From Deltaproteobacteria bacterium (lineage in GTDB: Bacteria > Myxococcota_A > UBA796 > GCA-2862545), in the NCBI GenBank assembly GCA_007693595.1, contig REDI01000043.1:1-64000 (forward strand): 64,000 nucleotides of DNA, written 5' to 3'. Positions 16,103 through 25,600 of this stretch are shown here, piece after piece. How positions within the stretch are numbered: the first letter of the stretch is position 1; each line of letters begins with the position of its first letter. The notes beneath the pieces were generated by a model, which was not told the origin of the DNA, made no database searches, and saw only the letters and a list, made by a program, of their open reading frames with translations. The position numbers were made by a program, and so were the translations under genes.

Positions 16103-16623
16103 GCACCACGGAACCCACCCCAACCCCGACGACCCTGGGCTCCGAGTTCTACCTCTGGCTGTGGTGGCGCAGCGAGGAGGAGGCCGGGCGCTTCGATGTG
16201 GGCGAGAGTGGCGAGCGCATCGAGCTCTTCGTCGACGATCGGCTCGCCTTTCGGATCCCTGGCGAGACGAAGGTGACCGCGGTGTTGACCGGCGACAACG
16301 CCTCCGAGAGCGTCGAGGCGAAGGCTGCGCTCTTCGGGGGCAAGATCCTCCAAGAACTCAGGGTTCGACTGCGACGGGACGACCGCGACTTCGTGGTGAC
16401 GCTCAAGGGCCCCGAGGTCCACCTCACCCGAGTCAAGCTGCCTCAGGTGCTAGGGGATAACGAGTTCGAAGCCATCCTCGACCGCATGTCGAGCTACGAT
16501 GAGTTGGTCTGGCTCGTGGGGGAGCTCTTCACCGCCTTCGGCCGCGAGCGGGCTTCCGACGCCTGGACCCAAGACATCGAGCCGAGGCTGCGGGCCTGGG
16601 TCGAGGGCTCTGTCCGGGGTTGA
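16099..16623 (+). CDS. RdgC-like protein, C-terminal part
   Basis: A 174-residue protein overlapping the preceding stop by ATGA. After a Pro/Thr leader, EFYLWLWWRSEEEAG matches the region around LTEWV in RdgC. Next comes a segment ending in SVEAKAALFGGKI, which aligns with the AGKVVTKLAL region. VHLTRVKLPQ corresponds to SLKRLKF, and DELVWLVGELF to the DADFILMTGEL end. The order is preserved but identity is low, so this half is less certain than the first. Coupled translation supports a two-subunit RdgC. A near-perfect -35 element for the following tRNA overlaps its stop codon. Confidence 0.5.
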   Translation: MSTTEPTPTPTTLGSEFYLWLWWRSEEEAGRFDVGESGERIELFVDDRLAFRIPGETKVTAVLTGDNASESVEAKAALFGGKILQELRVRLRRDDRDFVVTLKGPEVHLTRVKLPQVLGDNEFEAILDRMSSYDELVWLVGELFTAFGRERASDAWTQDIEPRLRAWVEGSVRG

Positions 16624-16647
16624 CACCGCATCAGGTCAGGCTAGGTA
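16620..16647 (+). promoter_or_regulatory. Candidate sigma-70 promoter for tRNA-Arg
   Basis: TTGACA at 16620-16625 matches the -35 consensus exactly and overlaps the upstream stop codon. Sixteen bases later TAGGTA (16642-16647) is a weak -10 candidate. The tRNA begins about 40 bases downstream. The -10 match is poor, so this is tentative. Confidence 0.35.
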
Positions 16648-16689
16648 GCCTGGGTCGTGGTGGGGGGCGGTCTAGGTCGTTCCCACCGG

Positions 16690-16766
<77 letters not shown>

Positions 16767-16775
16767 TCACCCAAG

Positions 16776-16810
16776 AACCCCGCCCATGCTCACGCCAGGG
16801 CGGGGTTTTT
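16776..16810 (+). terminator. Rho-independent terminator after tRNA-Arg
   Basis: A ten-base stem, AACCCCGCCC pairing with GGGCGGGGTT, around a 12-base loop, running into TTTTT. It ends the tRNA transcript and lies 25 bases before the convergent end of the PEPCK gene. Confidence 0.9.
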
Positions 16811-16834
16811 CGCTGCGTGGCCCCCCACAGCCGG

Positions 16835-18676
16835 CTAGGGCCGCTCCGGCGCGAGGCCCCAGCGCTCCGGGGAGCGCCAGAGGTTTGACAGGAGCAGCTC
16901 CCGCATGAAGAGGAACTCCTTGGGCAGCTTGTCGTACATGCGGCCGAAGAGCTCTTGGTGGGACTGGAGCTCGAGCTTGTATTGCTCACGGTCGATGTTC
17001 ATGATCTCGTCGAAGGAGCTGCGGGTGAAGTCGTCGAGCCCGCGCCAGTCGAGATCTTCGTAGCGAGGCATCCAGCCGAGCGGGCTCTCGACCGCGCCCG
17101 CTTGCCCTCGCGAGCGCTCGACCACCCACCGGAGAACGCGCATGTTGTCGCTGAAGCCGGGCCAGAGGAAGCGCCCGTCCTCGTCGACGCGGAACCAGTT
17201 CACGCTGAACATGCGAGGAGGATCGGGCAGCTCACGCCCGATCTGGAGCCAGTGGTTGAAGTAGTCCGCGACGTGGTAGCCACAGAAGGGCAGCATCGCG
17301 AAGGGATCGCGTCGGACTTTGCCGATTTCGCCGAAGGCGGCCGCGGTCATCTGCGATCCCATGGTGGCGGCCATGTAGACCCCAAAGGCCCAAGAGGTCG
17401 CTTGGAGGACGAGCGGGACGGTCTGACCTCGACGCCCCCCAAAGAGGAAGGCTTGGATCGGGACGCCGGTAGGGTCTTCCCAAGCTTCGTCCATGACGGG
17501 ACACTGGGCGGCGGGGGCGGTGAAGCGGGCGTTGGGGTGGGCCGCGGTCTTGTCGCCTTGGGGATCCCAGGGCTGACCCCGCCAGTCATGCAGACCCGCG
17601 GGAGCGGGTACGCCCATGCCCTCCCACCAGATGTCCCCGCTCTCGGTCCATCCGACGTTGGTGAAGATGCTATTGCTCGCCAGCGCCTTCATCGCGTTGG
17701 GGTTGGTCTTGTCGCTCGTGCCCGGGGCGACCCCGAAAAAGCCGCATTCGGGGTTGATCGCGTAGAGTCGGCCATCGGAGCCGGGCTTGATCCAGGCGAT
17801 GTCGTCGCCGATGCAGGTGACCTTCCAGCCCTCCATCTCGGGGGGGGGGATCAGCATGGCGAGGTTGGTCTTACCACAGGCACTCGGGAAGGCTCCCGCG
17901 ACGTAGGTCTTCTCGCCGTCAGGGGACTCGACCCCGACGATCATCATGTGTTCAGCCAGCCAGCCCTGGTCGCGGCCGATGGTCGAGGCGATCCGGAGCG
18001 CCAGGCACTTCTTGCCGAGGAGCGCGTTCCCGCCGTACCCGCTCCCGTAGGACACGATCTTGCGTTCTTCGGGATAGTGAACGATATACTTGGTGGAGGG
18101 GTTGCAGGGCCAGGAGGTGTCGGCCTGACCGGGCTCCAGCGGTGCGCCGATGGTGTGGACGCAGCGCACGAAGGGGCCGTCTCCCATGGCCTGGAGCGCA
18201 GGGGCGCCCATGCGCGTCATGATGCGCATGTTCACCACCACGTAGGCGGAGTCGGTGAGTTGGATACCGTACTGGGCGAGCGGCGATCCGATAGGCCCCA
18301 TGCAGAAGGGGATGACGTAGAGGGTGCGACCCGTCATGGCTCCGCGCATGAGCGGCGCGAGGGTGGTCTTCATCTCGTCGGGGGCCATCCAGTTGTTGGT
18401 GGGCCCCGCGTCGGCCCGTCGGCGCGAGCAGATGTAGGTTCGCCCTTCGACACGGGCGACATCGGAGGGATCGGAGAGGGCCAGGTAGCACCCCGGCCAC
18501 TTCTGGTCATCGAGCTTACGGAAGGTGCCTTGCGAGACCAGCAGGGCCTTCATGCGCTCGTCTTCTTCGGGAGAGCCGTCGCACCAGACGACCTGTTCAG
18601 GGTTAAGGATCTCGCGGTATCGTTCGACGAACTTTAGAATATCCTGGTTCTTGGTCGGGGCATCGGTAGCGGTCAT
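16835..18676 (-). CDS. pckG: Phosphoenolpyruvate carboxykinase, GTP-dependent
   Basis: A 613-residue enzyme that interconverts oxaloacetate plus GTP with PEP, CO2 and GDP, the entry step of gluconeogenesis. The P-loop with the reactive Cys is FPSACGKTN, and other GTP-type signatures are [21 protein letters not shown] and [12 protein letters not shown]. Length and motifs match the GTP class (about 600-620), not the ATP class (about 530). AGGAG precedes the ATG. It is divergent from the MBL hydrolase gene with 191 bases between. Mn2+ dependence is assumed from the family. Confidence 0.95.
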   Translation of the reverse strand: MTATDAPTKNQDILKFVERYREILNPEQVVWCDGSPEEDERMKALLVSQGTFRKLDDQKWPGCYLALSDPSDVARVEGRTYICSRRRADAGPTNNWMAPDEMKTTLAPLMRGAMTGRTLYVIPFCMGPIGSPLAQYGIQLTDSAYVVVNMRIMTRMGAPALQAMGDGPFVRCVHTIGAPLEPGQADTSWPCNPSTKYIVHYPEERKIVSYGSGYGGNALLGKKCLALRIASTIGRDQGWLAEHMMIVGVESPDGEKTYVAGAFPSACGKTNLAMLIPPPEMEGWKVTCIGDDIAWIKPGSDGRLYAINPECGFFGVAPGTSDKTNPNAMKALASNSIFTNVGWTESGDIWWEGMGVPAPAGLHDWRGQPWDPQGDKTAAHPNARFTAPAAQCPVMDEAWEDPTGVPIQAFLFGGRRGQTVPLVLQATSWAFGVYMAATMGSQMTAAAFGEIGKVRRDPFAMLPFCGYHVADYFNHWLQIGRELPDPPRMFSVNWFRVDEDGRFLWPGFSDNMRVLRWVVERSRGQAGAVESPLGWMPRYEDLDWRGLDDFTRSSFDEIMNIDREQYKLELQSHQELFGRMYDKLPKEFLFMRELLLSNLWRSPERWGLAPERP

Positions 18677-18867
18677 GAAGGCTCCTGCCGTGGGTGCGTC
18701 CCTGCAACCCCGGAGGATGGGGTGGCTCGATCACCGAGTCTTGTCAAGCACATCGAGGCCGGTAGCGGACGGAGGCGGCCCGCTTCTGATACCCTTTAGA
18801 CCGACACCGAGATCCCTTCGGGCCTCTCTGTGGCTCTTCCATCGAACACCGATAGCGAGACTAAGGA

Positions 18868-19728
18868 TTGAAGCTAACCTTCTGGGGCGTGCGTGGTTCC
18901 ATACCCGTGCCCGGGCCGACCACGCGGCGCTGGGGAGGAAACTCCTCGTGTCTCGCGGTGCACCACCAAGGCAAGCCATCCCTCATCCTCGATTGTGGCA
19001 CCGGCGCGCGTGCGCTGGGAGGGCAGCTCGTGCGTGCCCAAGGTCGGCAGCTTGGGATCCTGTTCACGCACTTTCACGTCGACCACATCATTGGCTTTCC
19101 GTTCTTCGCCCCGCTCTACACCCCTGGCTTCGACGTGCAGATCGCGGTCCCAGCGACCACGGAGCACGGGGCGCGAGAGCGCATCGAGGCCTTCCTGAAC
19201 GGGCGCAACCACCCTGTCCGCCTCAGAGACATGCCCGCGAGCATCTCGTTTTACGCCATCCGGCCCGAGGCCTCGTTCGACTTCCTTGGCTACACCGTTC
19301 GGGCGGTCTTGCTCAACCATCCGGGCGGCTCCTGTGGCTACCGGATCGAGGCCGGGGGACGGTCCATCTGCTACGTGACCGACACCGCCCCCTTCGCGAC
19401 CCCCGGAGAAGGTCTTCTCTACGATCGCGACCCGACCGCGGGGGAGAGGCGGATGCTGCGCTTTCTGGCGGGGGCCGACCTCGTGGTCTATGACACCATG
19501 TACGAGCTCCCTGAGTATCTTGAAAAGATGACCTGGGGCCACTCCTATCCAGAGTACGCGCGCGAGCTCTGTAGAGCGGCAGGGGTTCAGACCCTCTACC
19601 TCTTCCACCACGCACCCGACGCCTCCGACGATCTGCTCGACGCTCGGGCCGAGTCTTGGGCGGGCGCCTCGGAACCACGAGTGCGGCTGGCGCGTGAAGG
19701 GGACACCGTCGATCTCGGCTCGGACTGA
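18868..19728 (+). CDS. MBL-fold metallohydrolase (PhnP-like group)
   Basis: A 286-residue metallo-beta-lactamase-fold hydrolase. The start codon is TTG, with CTAAGGA just before it. The N-terminus FWGVRGSIPVPG and RRWGGNSSC is typical of the PhnP-like cyclic-phosphodiesterase group. The metal-binding motif HFHVDH is at about residues 67-72. Later metal ligands are likely the His in LLNHPGGS, the Asp in YVTDTA and the His in LFHHAPD near the C-terminus. It is probably cytoplasmic. Specificity (cyclic nucleotide, RNA or other phosphodiester) cannot be told. It is convergent with the next gene. Confidence 0.82.
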   Translation: MKLTFWGVRGSIPVPGPTTRRWGGNSSCLAVHHQGKPSLILDCGTGARALGGQLVRAQGRQLGILFTHFHVDHIIGFPFFAPLYTPGFDVQIAVPATTEHGARERIEAFLNGRNHPVRLRDMPASISFYAIRPEASFDFLGYTVRAVLLNHPGGSCGYRIEAGGRSICYVTDTAPFATPGEGLLYDRDPTAGERRMLRFLAGADLVVYDTMYELPEYLEKMTWGHSYPEYARELCRAAGVQTLYLFHHAPDASDDLLDARAESWAGASEPRVRLAREGDTVDLGSD

Positions 19729-19736
19729 GCCTGTCC

Positions 19737-19755
19737 GACCGGGTGAGAGCCGGTC
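19737..19755. terminator. Inverted repeat between convergent genes
   Basis: GACCGG pairs with CCGGTC across a seven-base loop. It lies between two convergent stop codons that are 25 bases apart. With no T-tract it may be a weak bidirectional terminator or chance. Confidence 0.35.
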
Positions 19756-20710
19756 AGAGCGCCGCGAGCTCCGCTTGGGTGCGCCGAAGGGCGGCTCTCT
19801 CTGTCGGGCTCTTCCGCAAGGCGGGCAGCACGTCTTCGAGGCGCCGGCCCGGATCGTCGGGTCGAGAGGGCAAGGTGAGCCGGGCGTAGGTGATCCGAAG
19901 GGTGCACAGGGCGTGGTCGATGTCGCGAGCGAACTCCATCTCTTGGCGGCGAGACGCCGCACGCTCCTCTCGAAGGCGGGCCAGCTCAAGGGCGAGGTGG
20001 GGATCGGTGATCTCGGCGGACTTGTCGGATCCGTCTGCCTGAAGGGCACGCGCGATGTCTTGGCGGTGCTTGAGGGTCGTGACCAGCCAGGTAGCCACGG
20101 AGACGAACTCGTCGCGAAGAGTTGGCTCCATCCTCATCATACGTCGGCAAAGATCCCGCCCCTCCAGCGCGGTTCGACGCCCCTCCCCTTCGAGAGTCCA
20201 CAGGATCCACAACCGCGAAGGCAGGCTCTCTCGACGTAGGGGCAGCCACCGGGGCGCCAGGCCGAGGGAGGCTCCTGCGCCCAGCGCGATCCAGAGGGGT
20301 AGGGAGCCCTGCCAACCGCCCACTCCGTGGCTTGGAGCGAGGAGGATCAACGCGATCCCCGTGCCGATCATGCTGAGGCATGCGCCCTGAAGGATCTGGG
20401 CGATCGGAGCCTTCGCCTCGTAGGCCACCACACCACCTACGAGGGCGGCGGCGCCGAGGAGGGGTGAGATCCCGAGGGACCCGAGCGTCGCTCCGCCCGC
20501 CAGGCTCGCGGCGATCAGTAGGGGTGTGATCGCGAAGCGCTTGGGGAAGGTCGCGACCGGACCCAGGCTCAGTGCGGCACACAGGGCCAGCTCAGGCCAG
20601 CTCGCCCACAGGCCCAGGAGCGAGCCGATCAGGGAGCTGAGCACGATGGCGGAGGTGAAGCGAGCGATCATCAGGACTCGCAGGAGGGGGAGTTTTTCAG
20701 CGCGACGCAT
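19754..20710 (-). CDS. Multi-pass membrane protein with cytoplasmic helical tail
   Basis: A 318-residue protein. Residues 15-165 contain about six transmembrane helices (for example ALCAALSLGPVATF and IALGAGASLGLAP). A charged, mainly helical tail of about 150 residues follows, rich in Arg, Glu and Leu (LARLREERAASRRQEMEFAR). No known family. It starts inside the end of the VWA gene (14-base overlap) and so is translationally coupled to it. With the PP2C-type gene upstream this makes a three-gene operon, in which it may be the membrane platform (inference). Confidence 0.6.
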   Translation of the reverse strand: MRRAEKLPLLRVLMIARFTSAIVLSSLIGSLLGLWASWPELALCAALSLGPVATFPKRFAITPLLIAASLAGGATLGSLGISPLLGAAALVGGVVAYEAKAPIAQILQGACLSMIGTGIALILLAPSHGVGGWQGSLPLWIALGAGASLGLAPRWLPLRRESLPSRLWILWTLEGEGRRTALEGRDLCRRMMRMEPTLRDEFVSVATWLVTTLKHRQDIARALQADGSDKSAEITDPHLALELARLREERAASRRQEMEFARDIDHALCTLRITYARLTLPSRPDDPGRRLEDVLPALRKSPTERAALRRTQAELAAL

Positions 20711-21464
20711 GAGAGCGCTCCGGGGTCAGACGGTTGTAGGCATCGACGAAGATCGGGGCGAGATCCCTGGGGTGCTCAGGGGAAAGCACCGGGAGCCCTG
20801 CAGCGCTCAGCCGATCGAAGAGGTAGGTGTTGCGAGAGTCCGCCCCCGGAGCGATCAGGGCGATCTTCGGCGTTGCCGAACCGAAGAACCGCGCCTGCTC
20901 CCCGCTGGACCAGGTCTGTGTACCGTCGGTCAAGACGAGGCTTCGGTCCGGCCCCATGCGCTGCAGGTGGGCGAGGAGGGTCCCGAGGTCCGACGCGCCT
21001 GCGCCGTAGAGGGGCGTGACGCGCGAGAGGGCTTCGTCCGCCTCGGTCGGGGTGCAAGAGGCGCACAGGGTCCGTGGGCCCTCCGCGAAGAGGAGCAGGG
21101 TGACCCGCTCGTGGGGCTCGAGCTGTGCCAGCAGGTGTCGGGTGGCGTGAGTCGCGTGATCCAGGCGATGACGCACGCGCATCGAGCCCGAGGTGTCGAG
21201 CGCGATGGCGAGGCTCGTCGGGGAGGGGCTCGCCTCGTGGCTTGGTTCCTCGACAACCGCGGTGCGCGAGCGCTCGTCGGGCAGCGTGAGGGGGTGCCCC
21301 GGTGTTCGGACGGGACGCCGGCCGTCCTTGACCACTGGGATCTCGTCGAAGGGGAGAGGCCGTAGCTCGACACCGGGCAGGGATGGGGGCTCAAGCCGCG
21401 GGGTGAGGATCGCGGTGAGCCCGGCGAGGGCGATCAGGCCGAGGCTGGTAAGCCAGGAATGCAT
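20697..21464 (-). CDS. Membrane-anchored VWA-domain protein
   Basis: The start is the ATG at 21464, after GGAGG, giving 255 residues. One N-terminal membrane segment (SLGLIALAGLTAIL) is followed by a linker, then a von Willebrand A domain from about residue 80. Its metal-ion-dependent adhesion site DTSGSM is intact, with Thr and Asp ligands probably in YGAGASDLGTLL and LVLTDGTQTW. VWA domains of this type bind partner proteins in a Mg2+-dependent way. It sits between the PP2C receptor gene and the multi-pass protein and is coupled to the latter, so the three products may form one envelope complex. Confidence 0.75.
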   Translation of the reverse strand: MHSWLTSLGLIALAGLTAILTPRLEPPSLPGVELRPLPFDEIPVVKDGRRPVRTPGHPLTLPDERSRTAVVEEPSHEASPSPTSLAIALDTSGSMRVRHRLDHATHATRHLLAQLEPHERVTLLLFAEGPRTLCASCTPTEADEALSRVTPLYGAGASDLGTLLAHLQRMGPDRSLVLTDGTQTWSSGEQARFFGSATPKIALIAPGADSRNTYLFDRLSAAGLPVLSPEHPRDLAPIFVDAYNRLTPERSHASR

Positions 21465-21521
21465 GGGTCCTCCGGGGAGACGTCCGGAGAACGACACGAG
21501 GGCTCGAGGGCTTACACCACG

Positions 21522-23777
21522 CTAGGGGATGCACAGGGGATCGGTGGGGTTGACCTCGCAGGGATCGCGTTTTCGTACCACGGGCTTCGGCTTCTCCGCT
21601 TCGTCGGGCTTGGCCTGGGGTCGGGTGGCGGTGGGAGGAGGGATGAGCTTGGCCCCCACGAGCACGGCCTGCGCGACCTCGACGGGGAGCCGCCGCTGCC
21701 CGGCGAGGTCTTGCCAATCGAAGCTCTCTCTCTCGGAGCCGGGGTTCTCGCTGAGCCAGTTATTTGAGGCGTTGCGATAGGTCTGCTCGAAGTCGAAGGT
21801 CGCGGCGGCCAGCACATCCCGGATCCGACGGTCGGCCGCCGGATCCAGCTCTTGCACCAGGCGCCCGACGGCTGAGTCTCGGTGCTTGCGGGTGTAGTAG
21901 ACCCGCCGCGCCCAGTCCTGGATCTGCGCGCTGGTCGGATTGGGTAGGTTCGAGAAGGCCGCGGCGTAGGCGGCGAGGGCCATCAGGTCGTAGTGGAAGC
22001 GGGACGCGATGATCTCGGGGTCGATCGCGTCGTTGATGACGTCGTGAAAGCCGTCGCGAACCCCAGCGCTCTCGTCGTAGAGGTCCATTCGTCGTTCGAT
22101 GCCATCTTGGGCCGGGAGGTACCACAAGGGCAGTGGTCGATCGGGGTTGGGCTGGACGGGCTGTCCCTCGAGGTGCGGGCGCTTGTCGATGAAGTGAATG
22201 GCGGAGGTCAGCTGCCCGCCGACGTGGGGATCGTGCAGGTCGCGGTAGCAGTTCCAAAGGTCTCGGTAGAGTGGCGAGAAGGCCGGGCTTCGTCGGAGGG
22301 AGTCCTTGATGATCTCTTCGACGCCGGCGCACCCGGATCCCCGGCCGATCTCGTTCTGTATGCTGATCCGAGGGGCGGGCGAGGGAGGGGCGTGGGTATA
22401 GATCTGGGGCGTGCGGAAGTTGCGGCGGAGCGTGGGAAAGCGGATCCGCGCGAACTCTCCGGGCGATCGGGTGATGTCGACCTCGCTGCCCGAGGGCTCA
22501 TCGAAGGAGGGCTCCGGCTCGGCGGGTTGCTCCAACTCCTGGGTCTGGGTCTGGGGCTGGGGTTCTTCAGCCTTGGGCTCTGGCTCGGGGCCGGAGCTCG
22601 AAGCGGCTTGGGCTCCCTCTTCGGGGCTCGGGTCGACCTTGGCCTGCGCCGGGGCTCTGTCGAGGACTTGCCGCGTGACCACGGCCCCAACCAAGATGAG
22701 GATGCACAGCACCAAGATCGCCGAGAGGCCGACCAGGATCAGTCGACGCTTCTTGTTGGTTCGCTTGACGGGCGGAATGGGCTCTGGCTTGGCAGGCGCT
22801 GTACGCACCACCTCGGGCATTGAGCTTACGCGGGGCGGCTGAGCGCGCGGGGTCTCGATCTGGTGAGCCAAGGGAGGCTGGTCGGTTCCGGCGGTCGCGT
22901 CGGTTCCGGCGGTGGTCTCGTCGTCGAGCGGGTAGAGCGCTGGTGGCTGCGGCTCATCGAAGAGGGCGGGGGTGTGGATCTCGTCGAGGGACATCGGGGT
23001 TGGGGCGTCGCCCGAAGACTCGGTAGAGGGCAAGGGGGTCGGCCCCATTCCAGGATCCCCCTGACCGCCGATCCTGACACCGACCAAGGTGGCGGCATCG
23101 GAGCCGCCGCGGGCATGGGCGCGCCGGATGACGCTCTTGGCAGCGCGCTCCGGGCTCGCCCAGTTGTCGCTCCAGATCTGACTCTCGTTGTCGACGTAGC
23201 GATGAACCCCGTCGGAACAGAGGATGATCACGTCGCCGTCCGCGAGGTCGACCACCTGTAGGTCGACCTCGACCTGCCGCTCTGCGCCGAGGGTTCGAGA
23301 CAGCACGTGGGCTTCGGGGTGGCTCGCCGCGTCTTCAGGGGAGAGGAGCTCGTTGTCGACGAACATGTTGACCATGGTGTGGTCGCGGGTCAAGATCTGT
23401 CCCTGCCCACCATTCGAGAGGTAGGCGCGACAGTTTCCGACATGAGCGACGTACGCTGCGCTGTCGGCGATCAGGATCGCGACGACCGAGGTGCTCATCC
23501 CCATCAAGCGATGGTTCTTTCTTGCCTCTTCATAGATGGCGCGGTTGGCGCTCAGCAGCGCTTCGGTCAGGGCCTCGCCGGGCTCAGACTGGGTGTGGCT
23601 GACGGCTTCGAGGATGGCCAAGGTCGCGATGGTCGAGGCCTGGCTGGCAGCAGAGGGGCTCCCTTGCCCGTCGCAAACGAGCAGGAGCGTCCAGTCCCCC
23701 AATCGGAAGGCACCCAGGGTGTCATTGTTCTCGCCTGTAAGGCGGTCTGCGGTACCATATCCGAAGGCGAGGTCCAA
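21522..23777 (-). CDS. Transmembrane PP2C-type protein phosphatase with extracytoplasmic domain
   Basis: A 751-residue protein starting at TTG 23777 behind a G-rich Shine-Dalgarno. Residues 1-245 form a PP2C (PPM) phosphatase domain: NNDTLGAF, metal-binding VCDGQGSP near residue 35, and ILCSDGVHRYVD near residue 180. It should remove phosphate from Ser/Thr in the cytoplasm. A Pro-rich linker leads to one transmembrane helix (about 338-362, LILVGLSAILVLCILILVGA), then a Glu/Pro linker and an external domain of about 350 residues with no family I recognise. The topology mirrors a receptor kinase, so ligand-controlled dephosphorylation is possible (inference). The VWA gene follows 57 bases downstream. 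Confidence 0.78.
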   Translation of the reverse strand: MDLAFGYGTADRLTGENNDTLGAFRLGDWTLLLVCDGQGSPSAASQASTIATLAILEAVSHTQSEPGEALTEALLSANRAIYEEARKNHRLMGMSTSVVAILIADSAAYVAHVGNCRAYLSNGGQGQILTRDHTMVNMFVDNELLSPEDAASHPEAHVLSRTLGAERQVEVDLQVVDLADGDVIILCSDGVHRYVDNESQIWSDNWASPERAAKSVIRRAHARGGSDAATLVGVRIGGQGDPGMGPTPLPSTESSGDAPTPMSLDEIHTPALFDEPQPPALYPLDDETTAGTDATAGTDQPPLAHQIETPRAQPPRVSSMPEVVRTAPAKPEPIPPVKRTNKKRRLILVGLSAILVLCILILVGAVVTRQVLDRAPAQAKVDPSPEEGAQAASSSGPEPEPKAEEPQPQTQTQELEQPAEPEPSFDEPSGSEVDITRSPGEFARIRFPTLRRNFRTPQIYTHAPPSPAPRISIQNEIGRGSGCAGVEEIIKDSLRRSPAFSPLYRDLWNCYRDLHDPHVGGQLTSAIHFIDKRPHLEGQPVQPNPDRPLPLWYLPAQDGIERRMDLYDESAGVRDGFHDVINDAIDPEIIASRFHYDLMALAAYAAAFSNLPNPTSAQIQDWARRVYYTRKHRDSAVGRLVQELDPAADRRIRDVLAAATFDFEQTYRNASNNWLSENPGSERESFDWQDLAGQRRLPVEVAQAVLVGAKLIPPPTATRPQAKPDEAEKPKPVVRKRDPCEVNPTDPLCIP

Positions 23778-23911
23778 GCGCCCCCCAAGGGCTAGTCTAG
23801 GGCTGAGGCCCGGATGTAGACACGTCGTCCAATCCTGGGGGCATCATAGCGCAAGCGGAGCGGGTGGTGTATCGGGCCAGGGACTTCCAGCTTGTGCGAA
23901 GGGAGGGTGCG

Positions 23912-25558
23912 GTGCAGCGTCTAGCCGTTTTTTTGGCCGTCACGGTATCGATCGTTGCGGGGGCAGCTTCGTTCAGACCCGTCGAAGGCGGCGCGATCGT
24001 CGCCGTGGATCACGAGCTGGCCTCGCGGGCGGGAGCGGAGATCTTGGAGCGCGGAGGGAACGCGGTCGATGCCGCTGTCGCGGCTGCGCTCTCGGCGGGG
24101 GTGGTGCAGCCGGTCAGCAGCAGCCTGGGGGGCGGTGGCTTCGCGGTCGTGGCCGGAGAGGGGCGAAGGGCTGTGCTGGACTTTCGCGAGGTAGCGCCCA
24201 GCGCGGCCCATCGCGACATGTACCGCGACCTCGAGCAGGAGCGCCCCAGCCGTCAGGGGCGGCTCGCCGTAGCGGTCCCCGGCGAGAGTCGAGGTCTGGC
24301 AAGGTTACTCCGAGACCACGGGACCATGACGCCGCAGCAGGTCGCGGCGCCGGCTCTTCGCCAGGCGAGCCGCGGCTTCGAGGTCCACCCCTTCTTGGGT
24401 CGTATGCTGGAGCGGACCTCCTATGCGCAGATCCACGAGCTCTTCACGGTGAACGATCGAGTGGCGGGCGTAGGCGATCGGGTGCGCAACCCCGCCCTTG
24501 CTTCGACCTTGCGGCGCTGGGTGCGAACCGCGGGGGAGGACCTGTACACGGGCGAGGGCGCGCGCGCCGTCGTCCGCGCGACCGGCCCCGACTGGATCTC
24601 CCCAGGCGACCTCGAGGGCTACCAGGTCAAGGAGCGAGAGCCGATCATCGTTCGCTTTCGTGACCACACCCTCGTGAGCATGCCGCCCCCCTCCTCGGGT
24701 GGCCTCGTGCTGGCGCAGGCCCTCTCGGCCCTCGAGGGTTACGATCTTGAGCGTTTGGGCCCTCGTTCCTCCGATACCTACCACCTCCTCGCCGAGGTTC
24801 TCCAGCACACCTTCGCCGATCGTGCCCATCACCTCGGCGACCCGGACTTCGTCGACGTCCCCGTCAGCCGACTGCTCTCCTCCGAGCGTACCCGAGAGAT
24901 CCGCAGCAAGATATGGCCTGGCCGAACCTTCGAGTCGAGCTGGTACGGTGAGCCGCTCGGCTCGAGCGACAACGAGGGAACCCAGCACATCTCGGTCGTC
25001 GATGGGCGGGGACTGGCGGTGGCTCTCACCACCACCAACAACACCCCCTTCGGATCCGGTGTCGTCCCTCCCGAGATCGGGACCCCCCTCAACAACGAGA
25101 TGGACGACTTCGCCATCACGCCAGGGGAACCCAACGCCTTTGGGCTGGTGGGCTCCGAGGCCAACGCCATCGCCCCGGGCAAGCGACCGCTCTCGTCCAT
25201 GACGCCCACCGTGGTGCTCAACGACGAAGGTCGGGTGGTCATGGTCCTCGGCGCATCGGGAGGCAGCACGATCATCAGCGCGACGCTCCAAGTCTACCTG
25301 AACGTCGCGGTCTTCAAGATGAACGCGCAAGAAGCGGTGGACGCGCCGCGGGTGCACCACCAATGGGTTCCCGGCCGGCTGATGATCGAGCCCGAAGTCC
25401 CGCTCGACGTACGTCGCAACTTACAGGGTCGCGGGCACGATCTCTGGGTTCGCCCCGCCTACTCCGCCGTGCAGCTCATCGTCGTGCGTGAGGACGGCAT
25501 CCTGGAGGGCGCCAGCGATCCCCGGAAGGGAGGTCGGCCGGTCGCGCTCCCCAGGTAG
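23912..25558 (+). CDS. ggt: Gamma-glutamyltransferase
   Basis: The chosen start is the GTG at 23912, just after GGGAGG, giving 548 residues; an earlier GTG at 23864 adds non-signal residues. A signal peptide (QRLAVFLAVTVSIVAGAAS) sends it to the periplasm. The enzyme cleaves gamma-glutamyl bonds of glutathione and can transfer the group to amino acids. The proenzyme cuts itself before T357 in GTQHISVVD to give large and small subunits. Substrate-site motifs include the substrate-binding Ser-Ser of PLSSMTPT and the oxyanion Gly-Gly in ASGGSTI. Length is normal. It stands alone, divergent from the PP2C operon. Confidence 0.92.
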   Translation: MQRLAVFLAVTVSIVAGAASFRPVEGGAIVAVDHELASRAGAEILERGGNAVDAAVAAALSAGVVQPVSSSLGGGGFAVVAGEGRRAVLDFREVAPSAAHRDMYRDLEQERPSRQGRLAVAVPGESRGLARLLRDHGTMTPQQVAAPALRQASRGFEVHPFLGRMLERTSYAQIHELFTVNDRVAGVGDRVRNPALASTLRRWVRTAGEDLYTGEGARAVVRATGPDWISPGDLEGYQVKEREPIIVRFRDHTLVSMPPPSSGGLVLAQALSALEGYDLERLGPRSSDTYHLLAEVLQHTFADRAHHLGDPDFVDVPVSRLLSSERTREIRSKIWPGRTFESSWYGEPLGSSDNEGTQHISVVDGRGLAVALTTTNNTPFGSGVVPPEIGTPLNNEMDDFAITPGEPNAFGLVGSEANAIAPGKRPLSSMTPTVVLNDEGRVVMVLGASGGSTIISATLQVYLNVAVFKMNAQEAVDAPRVHHQWVPGRLMIEPEVPLDVRRNLQGRGHDLWVRPAYSAVQLIVVREDGILEGASDPRKGGRPVALPR

Positions 25559-25600
25559 TCTCGCGGCGGACTCCAACGCAGGAGTCGGGCTGCTCCGTGC

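Noticed and set aside
16955-18637. A 560-codon open frame on the plus strand opposite the PEPCK gene
   Set aside because: PEPCK on the minus strand has full family motifs. The opposite frame is rich in Gly, Val, Asp and His, the usual result of antisense reading of high-GC codons.
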